From Leptolyngbyaceae cyanobacterium MO_188.B28 (GTDB lineage: Bacteria; Cyanobacteriota; Cyanobacteriia; Phormidesmidales; Phormidesmidaceae): DNA of 47,467 nt. A model generated the notes under the pieces. It ran no database searches and was not told where the DNA came from. It was given only the letters and a program-made list of their open reading frames with translations. This document shows, piece by piece, positions 25,801 to 35,500 of this stretch. The stretch lies in contig JASJDH010000003.1 of NCBI GenBank assembly GCA_030065175.1, positions 1 to 47,467 on the forward strand. The letters are read 5' to 3'. The translations under genes and the position numbers were made by a program. Position 1 is the stretch's first letter. Each line of letters opens with the position of its first letter.

Positions 25801-26505
25801 GTGGACGTCACTCAACACCAGAGGAATGCAGATAGTGCCTTAGCCAATCATCGACATGACTCCCCTTTGCGAATCAGTCCGGTTGGTTTATTGGGGGTGG
25901 CGCTGAGCTTGATGGCAGGGTTTGGTCAACCCCCGGCTCTGTCGCAGGAGTTCGTCGAGACGAGCCCGATGGGGCAAACAAGGCGGCGTCTCTTGGATAC
26001 GGATCAAATGCCGTTAAATAGGGATCCCCAGGAAGAGATTCAGCGAAATCTAGCGATTACTCAGGATACGATTTCCGACACCTCTCTCACCCTACCCAGT
26101 CTATGGTGGAGTCGAGACCAAGTTGTGGCGGCAGTTGGCGATTTACCCCAATTTATTGAGACCTGGGTCGCCTTCCGAGGGAGTGAAGAACAACCTCGAC
26201 GGGTCGATGTTGTGGTCAACCCCCAGATTTGGAATTTATTGAATTATTTAGAACGCTATGCTGTCCTCAATCAATTTGGTGCTACAGCTAAATCCTACGG
26301 ATATAGCACCCGATTTTTTAGAGGCCTAGACCTCACGGGAGCTTATATTTGTGACTTTAGCCAGTCTCCAGATCTGGAGGCTAATGCTGTTATAACCCTT
26401 TCAACGCTTAGTGCAGAGGCGCTTACAAGGATTGACTGTATCGTTGAGCTAGATTATCGGGGACGGGGGAGTATCCGTGGAAACCCTAGTCCTGGCGGAC
26501 CTTAG
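25801..26505 (+). CDS. Exported hypothetical protein
   Basis: A 234-residue protein from a GTG start, family not recognised. It has a basic N-terminal stretch, a hydrophobic run (VGLLGVALSLMAGFGQPPA) and ALSQEF, consistent with a signal peptide with an extended N-region or a membrane anchor. The rest includes LPSLWWSRDQVVAAVG and RRVDVVVNPQIWNLLNYLERYAVLNQFG. VVNPQIWNLLNYLERY followed by a YGYSTRFFRG strand looks like a compact globular domain that is probably shared with other cyanobacteria. Its last 20 bases overlap the 3' end of the convergent solute-binding gene. Confidence 0.7.
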   Translation: MDVTQHQRNADSALANHRHDSPLRISPVGLLGVALSLMAGFGQPPALSQEFVETSPMGQTRRRLLDTDQMPLNRDPQEEIQRNLAITQDTISDTSLTLPSLWWSRDQVVAAVGDLPQFIETWVAFRGSEEQPRRVDVVVNPQIWNLLNYLERYAVLNQFGATAKSYGYSTRFFRGLDLTGAYICDFSQSPDLEANAVITLSTLSAEALTRIDCIVELDYRGRGSIRGNPSPGGP

Positions 26506-27694
26506 TCCATAGGGTCAAATACTTGTTGTTGATCGCTTCCGAAAAGGGTTCTAAAAATTCACTCTGCCGAAAGGTTTCAGGTTTGGGTAAGAGCAAGGGG
26601 TTATTTTGCAAGGCGTTGGGTAAGTCGCTCGGTGCTGTTTCGCTAAAAATGGGCGAGGCTCCCTGACTAGATATGGACAGTTGAGTCGCGACTTGTGGGC
26701 TCCAACAAAAATCAAGCCATTGCTGAATTAAATCCGCTGTGGGTGTTTGTGCGGTGTCAGCATTATCCTCCCCGTTTGATTCAATCCCGTTTGATTCAAT
26801 CTTTGCAGGCCGCACCCATACATCTGCAGTGAGCAATGAACCTGGTTCTGGAATGACCGCTTTGAGCTGCCGATATCGCTGAATGGTCGGTAAAATATCG
26901 GTGGACCAGCCGACCGCCAACCAAGTATCCTCATTGATTAAGGGCTGTAAGTAGGTGTCAGAGCTATAGAACTTTATTTGCTCTTGGTGCAGCTGAGCTA
27001 ACTTATCCGCTAAGTTGGGGACGCGTCCCAGATCGGTCTCGTTGCAGGAATGGCCGAGTGATTGTAAGGCGATGCCGATTACCAATCGAGGATGATCCGG
27101 TAAGGAAATTCGTTGCTTGAGTTCCGGCCGCCACAGATCGGACCAATTGGTAGGTCGCCAATCTAGGGATTTGAAGGGGGGGTCTCGGTAGACCATGATT
27201 AAGCTGCCCCATCGGTATGGCGCTCCCCACACTTCGCCCTGAGGCGTCAGGAGCCCTGAACGATCCCGCCTGACCAATGTTCGCCACCGTTCTGATAAGC
27301 TGGGCCAGCCCTTGAGTCGGCTTAACTCCATGGGTTGAATCAGATCCTGTTGAATGGCGGTCGCTAGCCAGTAATCTCCGAGCGTCGCCAAATCTGCGCG
27401 AGAGGCCGACGGGGTTCTTTTAATGGGCATGAACCTGGATAAACCTGACGCCTTTTCCTCAGGATTCCGCCACGTCTGAAGCAGCTTAAATAGCTTCGCC
27501 AATTGTTCTTCTGAACTAAAATCCAAATCGGCGGGCTGTGTCACCTGCCTGCGGAACTCTCGTAAGATTTGCGGCGATATCGAATTCTCCAGCAAGCTGA
27601 TTCGTAGCGAAGAGCGACGCAAGCGGCTGCACGCCGTTAAAAGTTGCTCCAACGTTACTATTCCTGCACCTAATAAAAGCGATCTTCGATTCAT
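26486..27694 (-). CDS. Solute-binding lipoprotein, spermidine/putrescine-binding (PotD) type
   Basis: A 402-residue periplasmic binding protein of the extracellular solute-binding superfamily. The N-terminus has RRSLLLGAGIVTLEQLLTACS, a lipoprotein-like leader with a lipobox-type cysteine. PYRWGSLIMVYRD, NWSDLWRPELKQRISLPDHPR and VGWSTDILPTIQRY correspond to the PotD pattern of a hinge and a ligand-cleft aromatic. No permease or ATPase gene is beside it, so it is an orphan binding protein or works with a transporter encoded elsewhere. A perfect 15-bp tandem duplication (26772-26801) gives IESNGIESNG in the protein. Ligand identity is not inferable. Confidence 0.8.
   Translation of the reverse strand: MNRRSLLLGAGIVTLEQLLTACSRLRRSSLRISLLENSISPQILREFRRQVTQPADLDFSSEEQLAKLFKLLQTWRNPEEKASGLSRFMPIKRTPSASRADLATLGDYWLATAIQQDLIQPMELSRLKGWPSLSERWRTLVRRDRSGLLTPQGEVWGAPYRWGSLIMVYRDPPFKSLDWRPTNWSDLWRPELKQRISLPDHPRLVIGIALQSLGHSCNETDLGRVPNLADKLAQLHQEQIKFYSSDTYLQPLINEDTWLAVGWSTDILPTIQRYRQLKAVIPEPGSLLTADVWVRPAKIESNGIESNGEDNADTAQTPTADLIQQWLDFCWSPQVATQLSISSQGASPIFSETAPSDLPNALQNNPLLLPKPETFRQSEFLEPFSEAINNKYLTLWTKVRQD
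26772..26801. repeat. 15-bp in-frame tandem duplication
   Basis: CCGTTTGATTCAATC occurs twice head to tail within the solute-binding-protein gene and duplicates five codons in a surface-like loop. Confidence 0.95.
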
Positions 27695-28939
27695 AAATAA
27701 TTATTCTAGGTGTAGGGCGCACGTTATATAGACATTCGTCCGTTATCAGTCGTCAACAAGAGCCGTTAAAGACTCGTCCAAGACCTATCAGTGATAAGCG
27801 GAAAATCTTCTCTGAAGCAGGATACAGCATTAGGGGGCGGATGCGAGTTCTTTCGTCAGATATTTCTATGACTTAGTAAAACTTCTCTGAAATTTTAAAC
27901 GTTCTTTTTTTATGGTTCATCTTGCGCACCGTTATCGGTGTCTGAGAAACCGTGAATCAAAATGCTGAATTAGATTTTCTTTGAAATGATTTGATTTGGC
28001 ATTAGTTGGCATTGAGAGAAAAAAGGAATGGATGAGGAGTAAACAAAGCGCTTCATTTTCTTTGACGCCTAAATCTTTCTAGAGTCTGATTTAAATCCAA
28101 TGATATTAAGGTTTCGCAAACTGTTAAGTGAGGAATTGAAGTGATTTTCAACCCGCCTGCCGAGTCGAATCTTCTATTGTTTTGGATTGGAGTGATTATT
28201 GTACAAAACTAGACTGTAATCTCAAGGCAAGCAAGTATTCTTGAGATAAAAATCTGGGTTGAGGTGGTTGAATCGATGGCCTTAAAAAAAACTGAACGCT
28301 GTGGCGCAGTCTAGGGTCCTTAAACCTATTCCTTCCGCATTTAAAGTTCTGGCTTTAGGCGTGTGATTGGAGCCAGGAGAGTCCGGTATGTTAGGAATCT
28401 GGGTTGCAGCAGCAGAAGCTAGTCAGGCGCTGATGCTGTCTCCCGGTTTCTGTATTTTTGCCTAGGGAAATTTTCCTGCCTTACGCTGAGAACGTGATGT
28501 TAATCATGGGTTATTGGTTGATTCTAAAACTGTTTGTCCAATGGCGATTTCTTTGCAATACGGCCTTTGTCATGATCGACTCAGTTTATTGGAAAGCTTT
28601 CCCCATTGAAACAGGTGACAGATTGGGTGGGGGCGTTGATTCAAAGAGAATTTATTTCAATCAGATGATTTGATTGTAATGGCTAAGTTTGGAGACGATG
28701 GTTATCCTAACTAAGTGTTCAGTCAAAGATGGCAGGTCTACTTTTCTGACGTTTCAATTTTCAGGTGATTTCATAATTATTTATTTAGCTTTGGGGGATG
28801 CCTCAATCGAAATTGGCAAGAATACTTGAAAAGTTGTGGGTGTCTAATTCAACAAAAGTTAAATGATTCAGGAATAAAGTCCTAATCTGAATTTGAGTAT
28901 TTAGGATGGATTAGTGAAATCGCTGATTAGGGGCTTTCT
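27695..28939. other. 1.2-kb gene-free stretch
   Basis: I find no credible gene. A 71-codon frame at 28458-28673 has a composition unlike a real protein and no ribosome-binding site. A short inverted repeat, ATCTCAAG (28219-28226) with CTTGAGAT (28240-28247), is the only clear structure. The length is unusual for this otherwise compact window, so a small RNA or a decayed gene could be present. Confidence 0.4.
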
Positions 28940-29314
28940 ATGGATTCACTGCAAGCGCAAGTGTCGCTTTTAACTGATAAGGTTGATTCGCTGCATCAAA
29001 TCATTGATCAGATTAATACTCAAATCACCGATGTATTGTCTGTCGCCAAGCAAGAAGGAGAAAATCCGCGGTTTGGAGTCAGTCCTCCTAGGCAGTTTGC
29101 TTATTCTTCTCGAGAATCTGATCGATCGCTGAATGGCGCATTAGAGCATAAAGATGTCTTGATTGACAATGATTATCTAGATTTAGAGAAACAGGGCGCA
29201 GAGAGAGATTTGTCTCCTGAAATTCAAATTCAACGCCTCACCGCTCAGCTGACCGCCGCTTATAACCGGATCGCCGCCCTAGAGGAGCAACTGCTTGCTC
29301 AACGAGTTCACTAA
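28940..29314 (+). CDS. Small coiled-coil protein
   Basis: A 124-residue protein, family not recognised. Residues 1-38 (LQAQVSLLTDKVDSLHQIIDQI) form a clear heptad coiled coil; a variable, charged and serine-rich linker follows; residues 95-122 (IQRLTAQLTAAYNRIAALEEQL) form a second coiled coil. This layout suggests a self-associating or scaffold protein. The pattern is hard to obtain by chance, so the gene is likely real. It converges with the CobT-like gene, 32 bases away. Confidence 0.65.
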   Translation: MDSLQAQVSLLTDKVDSLHQIIDQINTQITDVLSVAKQEGENPRFGVSPPRQFAYSSRESDRSLNGALEHKDVLIDNDYLDLEKQGAERDLSPEIQIQRLTAQLTAAYNRIAALEEQLLAQRVH

Positions 29315-29346
29315 GTGAGTTTGACGTGTAAGTTTGCCGTTGTGAA

Positions 29347-30474
29347 TCAAGGGGTTTGACTATCTACCTGAGTAGAGTCCCTAAGTAAGATTTCAATCGC
29401 GTCTAGTAATCGGTCTTGTCCCCAGTTCTGATATAGATGAGCCGCAATCGCACATCCCCCAGCTCCAACCCCTTCCTTGACATAGCCTTTTTCATAGGCC
29501 CTCAGTTGAGCATAGCGGGATGCTGCAAAGTTGAGCTGGGTCGCCATTAGCGGCGCATCGCCAATCAGTTTGGCGAGCCCTATTGTATCTCCACTCGGAT
29601 CTGCAACAACCCAATGAGTGGTCCCTATGACAATTTGCTCGGGTCGCCAAGGTAAATTCTTTTTTTTGGCGATCGCTCTCATTAGGGCGTAAATTGCCAG
29701 CATTTGCGTACCTCCCGCTAGGAGAACCCCCACGGATCGGCTGGCCGCGATCGCCATTCCCGCTACAACAACTTGCATCGGATCTCCCACTGCCGTTAAG
29801 AGGTCTAATGGATCGATTAGGGAGGCGTCCTGCGACCCTTGTTGGCTCCGCCATTGCTGCAGTCCTTTTTGGACGACCTGCCATTTTTGCCTATGGTTGC
29901 AGGTTGGGTGACTGCTGTTTACCTTGTCAGCCGCCTTGAAGCCCAATCCAATTAAAATGGCGAGTGCGGTCGTGGTGCCTCCGACTACGCATTCTCCTAA
30001 AATCAAATAACTGTCGGGGCATTGGGCTGCTAATTTCTCCCCCCATGCTAATCCCTGGCGCAGTAGATGTATAACGGTCGATGGCTCGAGCGCTTTGCCC
30101 TGACTCAGGCAAGCTGCCGCGCTTCCCCCTAAATCAATGGTGGGAGCCGATGGCGGAATTAATAATCCGGCATTAAACAAATACAGCGGAATTTCCTGCC
30201 CTGTGATCACTGCCCGGGAGATTAGGGCTGGCGAAACACCTGCCTGCAAAGGCGGCAAACAATTAATTGAGGCGGGTTGCGGCCCCCTATAAAGAAATTC
30301 TGCGTCAGCGATCGCGGTGTACTTGCGGTCTTCTGGTTCTGCGCCCGCCGCTGAAATGCCTGGTATCAGGCCTGTTTCAGTAAAGCCAAGAATACAAGCG
30401 AAAATAGGTCGTTTTCCACGATGACGGGTAAGCCAGGCATGGCCTTGGTCGACTTCTGTATAAACCTGAATCAT
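29347..30474 (-). CDS. CobT-like protein (UPF0284/TIGR00303, phosphoribosyltransferase fold)
   Basis: A 375-residue protein related to nicotinate-nucleotide:dimethylbenzimidazole phosphoribosyltransferase, the enzyme that activates the lower ligand of cobalamin. The glycine-rich GECVVGGTTTALAILIGLG and DPMQVVVAGMAIAASRSVGVLLAGGTQM segments match the TIGR00303 branch, as does YVKEGVGAGGCAIAAHL near the C-terminus. Whether the branch makes cobamides or has another role is unresolved to my knowledge. It lies six bases after the DUF2232 gene and is probably its operon partner. ATG start with a conserved N-terminus. Confidence 0.85.
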   Translation of the reverse strand: MIQVYTEVDQGHAWLTRHRGKRPIFACILGFTETGLIPGISAAGAEPEDRKYTAIADAEFLYRGPQPASINCLPPLQAGVSPALISRAVITGQEIPLYLFNAGLLIPPSAPTIDLGGSAAACLSQGKALEPSTVIHLLRQGLAWGEKLAAQCPDSYLILGECVVGGTTTALAILIGLGFKAADKVNSSHPTCNHRQKWQVVQKGLQQWRSQQGSQDASLIDPLDLLTAVGDPMQVVVAGMAIAASRSVGVLLAGGTQMLAIYALMRAIAKKKNLPWRPEQIVIGTTHWVVADPSGDTIGLAKLIGDAPLMATQLNFAASRYAQLRAYEKGYVKEGVGAGGCAIAAHLYQNWGQDRLLDAIEILLRDSTQVDSQTP

Positions 30475-30480
30475 GTAAGG

Positions 30481-31212
30481 CTATTCATCCAGTAGCGCCT
30501 GAACCCAATGGGGAGGAATGGGCATGGGCGTTCCTAATCGTTCAAATAGGAGCCAGGCGGCTAAGTGAACGGTAAATAGATAAACGATATTGCTGACTAT
30601 CACCATTACCAGGGCAAAAATCTGAACAACAAACAGATCGGGCTGTCCCAAAACCCCTAGGCCGATCAGTCCCCAATCCACCAATCGGGTTAACCCCCAG
30701 TCCAACAACTGGGTAATTTGAGTGGTTAGGTAGACCCACAGGTCTTCCCCCAGCAGGACCGACAATAACCACACTCGAAAGAAAAAGCCCAGTGAGCCCA
30801 GTAAGGACCCCAGGACAATGGAGGCTGACCAGTTGGCCTTACGTGTCCACATGAACCCCAGCTGCACCCCCAATAGGCCATAGGGCATAACGAATAGAAT
30901 GCTTCTGGGAGGACCCATCAACACCGCCAATAAAAGGCCTGACACCAATGCTGACATCCAGGCGGCCCGACTTCCCCACCGTAAATAAACGAGCGCCATG
31001 GGGATGGGAAAAAAAATCCGCAGCAAGGGGCCCGGTGGAAAGTAATAGTTAACGAACCAGATGAGGCTGGCGGCGCTGGCGAGAAATGCTGTCTCCACCA
31101 TCGCGAGGGGACCCACCTTATCTAAGTGGGCTTTGCTGGATGGGGTAGAGCGCCCGCTTACCCAGTAACGGGGCGTCATTCCTGATGGGTCAGGATACTT
31201 GTCTTCATCCAA
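30481..31212 (-). CDS. DUF2232 integral membrane protein
   Basis: A 243-residue protein with about six hydrophobic segments (MVETAFLASAASLIWFVNYY, LLRIFFPIPMALVYLRWG, AALVSGLLLAVLMG-type stretch, GSLLGSLGFFFRVWLLSVLL, a paired region near 165-185 and ALVMVIVSNIVYLFTVHLAA). FFPIPMALVYLRWG and GPPRSILFVMPYGLLGVQLG are characteristic of the DUF2232 family, which resembles small-molecule or S-component-like transport proteins. The substrate is unknown. It lies between the Crp-like regulator (87 bases upstream) and the CobT-like gene (six bases downstream); the latter spacing suggests co-translation and perhaps a shared cofactor theme. Confidence 0.82.
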   Translation of the reverse strand: MDEDKYPDPSGMTPRYWVSGRSTPSSKAHLDKVGPLAMVETAFLASAASLIWFVNYYFPPGPLLRIFFPIPMALVYLRWGSRAAWMSALVSGLLLAVLMGPPRSILFVMPYGLLGVQLGFMWTRKANWSASIVLGSLLGSLGFFFRVWLLSVLLGEDLWVYLTTQITQLLDWGLTRLVDWGLIGLGVLGQPDLFVVQIFALVMVIVSNIVYLFTVHLAAWLLFERLGTPMPIPPHWVQALLDE

Positions 31213-31299
31213 ACTCTATCACTCCTCTGATGAAGACGATCGAGGGCGGCTTTAGCCTAGTCGGCTGTTCATCCTCAACCGATTTACTCATAATTTTGA

Positions 31300-32004
31300 C
31301 TAGACCAACAGACGTTCTAGGGCGTCGATATCAGGGATTCGCAGAACATCGCGATCGCGGGAAATCAGACCTTTCTTTTCTAGCTTGCTTAATACTCGGG
31401 TCACTGTTTCCCGAGCCAATCCGCTCAGACTACTCAATTCCCGATGAGGCAGATTAGGAATTTCCACTCCTTCTTGCCCCAGGGTTCCTTGTCCATCGGC
31501 TAGGAACAAAATGATATCCGCGACCCGCGACATGCTATCCGATTCCCTCAACCTTAACCGCCGATTGACCTGTCGTAGTCGCCGCGCCATCAGCTGAGCT
31601 AAGCGAATGCCCGCCAACGGCTCACTGTGAATTAAGCGGACAAAATCTTGGGCTGGCATATTCCCGATTACCGTTTGAACCAACGTAATCACATCGGTGG
31701 AACGGGGCACCTCATCCAGGGGCGCCATTTCGCCAAATAATTCCCCCTTCCCAAGGATATTGAGGGTAACCTCCTTGCCATCCAAATTATAGGTGCGGAT
31801 CTTAACCCATCCTTCGAGAATGAAATACACAGAACTCCCCCAGTCGTTTTCCAGGAGAATGACTTGATTAGCAGGATGGCGGCGTGTAACAACCTGAGCC
31901 GTTGCTTGCTTTACAGCGTCTTCTGGCAACTCCGCAAAGAAAGAAGAAGAGAGAATGAGAGCGTTATCAGACTGGTTTTCACGAGAGCTGTACCGAACAT
32001 CCAT
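31300..32004 (-). CDS. Crp/Fnr-family regulator, SYCRP1-like
   Basis: A 234-residue regulator: cyclic-nucleotide-binding-type beta roll (about 25-130, with HPANQVILLENDWGSSVYFILEGWVKI and GELFGEMAPLDEVPRST), a dimerisation helix, and a winged HTH (LPHRELSSLSGLARETVTRVLSKLEKKGLI). It differs from NtcA sequences I know and fits the cyanobacterial SYCRP1 group, which binds cAMP and controls motility and pilus genes in Synechocystis. The ligand loop has GE and RS/T, but RST stands where the classical signature has RSA, so cAMP binding is probable, not certain. The recognition helix retains the R-E-T-V-T-R pattern typical for TGTGA half-sites. Divergent from the giant gene. Confidence 0.85.
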   Translation of the reverse strand: MDVRYSSRENQSDNALILSSSFFAELPEDAVKQATAQVVTRRHPANQVILLENDWGSSVYFILEGWVKIRTYNLDGKEVTLNILGKGELFGEMAPLDEVPRSTDVITLVQTVIGNMPAQDFVRLIHSEPLAGIRLAQLMARRLRQVNRRLRLRESDSMSRVADIILFLADGQGTLGQEGVEIPNLPHRELSSLSGLARETVTRVLSKLEKKGLISRDRDVLRIPDIDALERLLV

Positions 32005-32570
32005 GAAAGTATCACATGAGAGCCCTGAAAGCGGGAAAAAGAGCGCTAATCACTTAAAAATTCAGCCGCATAGACCGAAGCAGAAACTCCCCAATAAACC
32101 TAGTCAAAACTGGAAAAAATACCCATTTTAGAAGGCTAGGGCAACCCTAATTAAATATCTATATATGATGTTAGGGATGTTAGATTTAGCGATTCTGCAT
32201 AAATTCCATCGGAGCTATTAATATAACATTCACAGTAGGCGAGTCTATAAAAGAAAAGCTTCCCTATAGAGTTCTGAACGCCCATCTGGGATTCAAAAAC
32301 TAACCGATCCTGGTGATTGTATACCGAAAGGGGAGTGAATCATACGACAACCTGTCTAGATCCTCAAATAAATACGATTGGTTTCACCCCTCGCAGCCCC
32401 TGAAGGAATTAAGTTAAAAAAGTTAAAATTCTAGGAATTTTGTTTCTATTTGTGACTTTCAACCTAGGCTGGCATACACTTTGGGCAAAAGACTCTAGCC
32501 GTCCAAGCAACAAACGCTTCATCATGAGGTAACGTCAGGTTTGCATTTATTTAGGTCGCTCCAGTGACCC
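32005..32570. other. Divergent intergenic region between crp-like gene and giant gene
   Basis: A 566-base AT-rich stretch without a gene. It should hold both promoters. I looked for a TGTGA-N6-TCACA site (autoregulation) and did not find one. Confidence 0.5.
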
Positions 32571-35500
32571 ATGGCGCTGCCAGCACCTCCACCCGCTCAA
32601 AGGATTCTACTAGTTTTCAAGGGTTCAATCGTGACTTCCGAGAAGGATCAAATTCAAACATTGATTGCCGAGATCGAAACGTTCTTGAGCAAACCTACCC
32701 CTCGGTTACCTTGGGGGAAGGTCGGCGACGCGGACCCGCAACGCCAAATTTTGGCCAAAACACAACGCTACCTCATTGGTCTTCAGCAATCAATGCAGGC
32801 TCCAGGCGGTTGGGGGCCAATTGATCCGGAAACGGGAGCGCTGACGCCCAGCGGCCCCCCAACTCTCCCTAATCAGCTTTCAACCGAGTCGGCGCAGCAA
32901 GTGCTGCAAGCTTTTTTGCAGGAAATGCACTACCTACGCGCCAATTTACTCCAACCGTTACGGCTTGAAATCGATGCGCTGCATGAGCGGCGACAAACCT
33001 TGCAGCAGGAAGTGCAGCAGTTAGAAAATCAAAGTCGACAGGCAGGCGGCTCTCAGTCGGGGGATTCAAGGCAATTACTTAATGAGTTTATGGACGTGTT
33101 TATGGAGCGCCTCCAGCAGAGTCTAGCCGCTCAAATTGCCCAAGCCTTAACCCAGCTCAGGAGTGACGCCGCGAATAATTTGCTGCTGGAAGAATTCTTA
33201 GAGGCGGATGTTGCTGCTGCGGATCGCCCCCGTTTACACCCTGCTCAAAGACTCGACCACCTGCGAACCGTTCAATCCGAATCTGACCAATTGCTCCTCA
33301 AATTGGATTCAACCCTAAAGGTTGTCTTTGAGACGTTGGAAAAGAATGTCCAAAGCTACCAGGAGTCGCTGTCGCAGGGATTGTCTAAGATGCATGGTTT
33401 GGGCAGCCGGGGCGAAACCATCGTCACAGCGCTGATCACCCATCTGGCTCAACAACTGGGACGAGACACATCCGCATATCTGGACGCCAGCCTAGAGGCT
33501 GGCGCGGGGTCAGAACTCGGAGCCCTGTCAGGAAAATCAACTGTGCAAAATCGGCTGTTGGCTTTCCAGGAAGAGACTTCGCCTGGTGCGGCTGAGGATC
33601 CATCGCCTACCCCGGAATCTTGGGAGGCGCCGTTAGATGGTTTTGACAGCGGCGAATTGGACAGTGGGGAATTAGACTTTGGTTTGGACGATTTAGACCT
33701 CGATCTCGATATTGATATCGATGATGAGGATATGGGGCGTTTACTCGGTGATGCTGCTGACCCGTTAGCCTCTCTCGATGATGAGGATGGGGCTCTGGCC
33801 GCGGATGCAGATAGGGAGTCTACTCATCCGCATCCGCCTATCGCCATAACCGATACTGCACATCCAGCCGTCGAGCCTGCCGTTGATATCCTTAGCCAAT
33901 TAAGCGATGGCGGCCAGGAAATCGACGCAGCAGTTCCGAATGATTTACGAGATGCAGCGGCTCAACTCGATGTCTCCTCTAATCTGAAAGAACTGGATGA
34001 CTTTTATCAAAGTTTGTTTGGAGAAAGTGACGGCGAGTTAGGGGCTGAGGCCTCCACCCCGGCAATATCCGATCCTAAGGTGACTGATGCTGAACTTGGG
34101 CTGTCGGCCCCCTTAGACCTCGGGGAGGCGGTGAAGGAAGACGCAGGGTCGATGGTCGATGGGCAAACTGAGGCATTGATTCAGCCTGACTTAGAAAAAT
34201 CTGCTCTGGGGGATTTGCTGTTAGAGGCGTCTGCTGATTCTGGCCTGTCCACTCCTCCATCCTCTGAACAGGCTTTGTCTGGTCCATCGGAAGGATCTGG
34301 GCAATTAGGAGACGCCTCTGATCCGCAAACGATGATTGATTCTTTCTTCGGTGAAGTCGATTTCTCCCAACAGGCGGCGACCTGGGAAGCTGATTCTACG
34401 CCCGACACGATTTCCGCCTTGACTGATTTACTGCCAAAGGGAAAGGTTGACTCCGCCAGGTTCCTGGCGCAAGACACTGGAGAGGCGGCGCCGGAAGGCG
34501 TTGACTCTCTAGATATCGAACTATCGGAAGATTTGAGCGCTTCAGGCTGGGATGGCGACGCGTACATACCAGCGCCGCCAGAAGAAGACCTGCTGGCGAA
34601 GGAGGATCCCGCAGAAGAATTGGGGTTGAATCTAGATTTAGTGGATTCCGCCTTGCAAAAACTGATGAATGAGGAGCTCTCTAGTTTGGAAGGGGTTGAT
34701 CTGACTAAGCCGTCGGATCTTGACCAGGCATTTGCAGCGGATTCATCTTCGGATCAACCGTCAGAATCAAGTCCTCAGCCTGAGGGGGCGGGAGAGACTT
34801 CGAATCAAGCTCTGTTGGAAAGCATTGTTCAGGAGCTAGATATTGCTGATGCGCTGTCAGATTTGGAAACGGAGGGAGAAGCCGGACTAACCCCGCAAAA
34901 ATTGATCGAAACTGAGATCCAGCAAGCGACCGCAGGGCCGGTCTCCTCTAGTGACGCTGAAGACATTACAGACACTGAAGATATTACGCTAGAGGCTCTG
35001 GAAGAGTTGATTTTGGAAGATTTGGCTCCCCAGCTTGATCGCTTGTCCGCTCTATTGCCTCCGGTTGTGGCTGAGGATTTAGGGTCATCAGAGAATTTGG
35101 GCCTAGACGAGCTAGTTGAGGATTTGCTGGACGCCTCTAAGGTTGACTCAATTCCAGCGGATGATATCGAAGCCAGGCTGCTCCTTTCAGATGAGGAAGA
35201 TCCAGACAGGGAAATTGATGGTATCGAAGAAGGATTGAGTTTACAGAATGTGCTTGAGGAGGCAGTCGCCTCGAGCCAACTGGCCCCTTCAGTAGAGGCG
35301 GTTGAACTGACGCTTGAGTCTTTAGCGGCGCTGACTTTAGAAGATTTGGCGTCTGGCGATGAGAGTGAGGCCGCCCTCGAAGTAGAGGCGGGGGGCGAAG
35401 CGGATGACGGCTTCAGCCCTGAAGAGGGTATGGATCCTCAACTTGATCCCGCTTCAGAAAAGTCTGCTCCGGATATAGAACCTGGGGATGCGAGTCTAAG

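Noticed and set aside
25461-25811. 116-codon minus-strand frame
   Set aside because: Mostly antisense to the radical SAM gene; no protein-like features of its own.
28458-28673. 71-codon plus-strand frame
   Set aside because: Odd composition, no ribosome-binding site and no family resemblance, in a region otherwise without coding signal.
31300-32004. NtcA as identity of the Crp-family regulator
   Set aside because: The sequence differs from NtcA in the effector roll and HTH and fits the SYCRP1 group better.
32005-32570. Autoregulatory Crp site in front of the crp-like gene
   Set aside because: TGTGAT occurs close to the start codon, but no matching TCACA half-site lies at the correct spacing.
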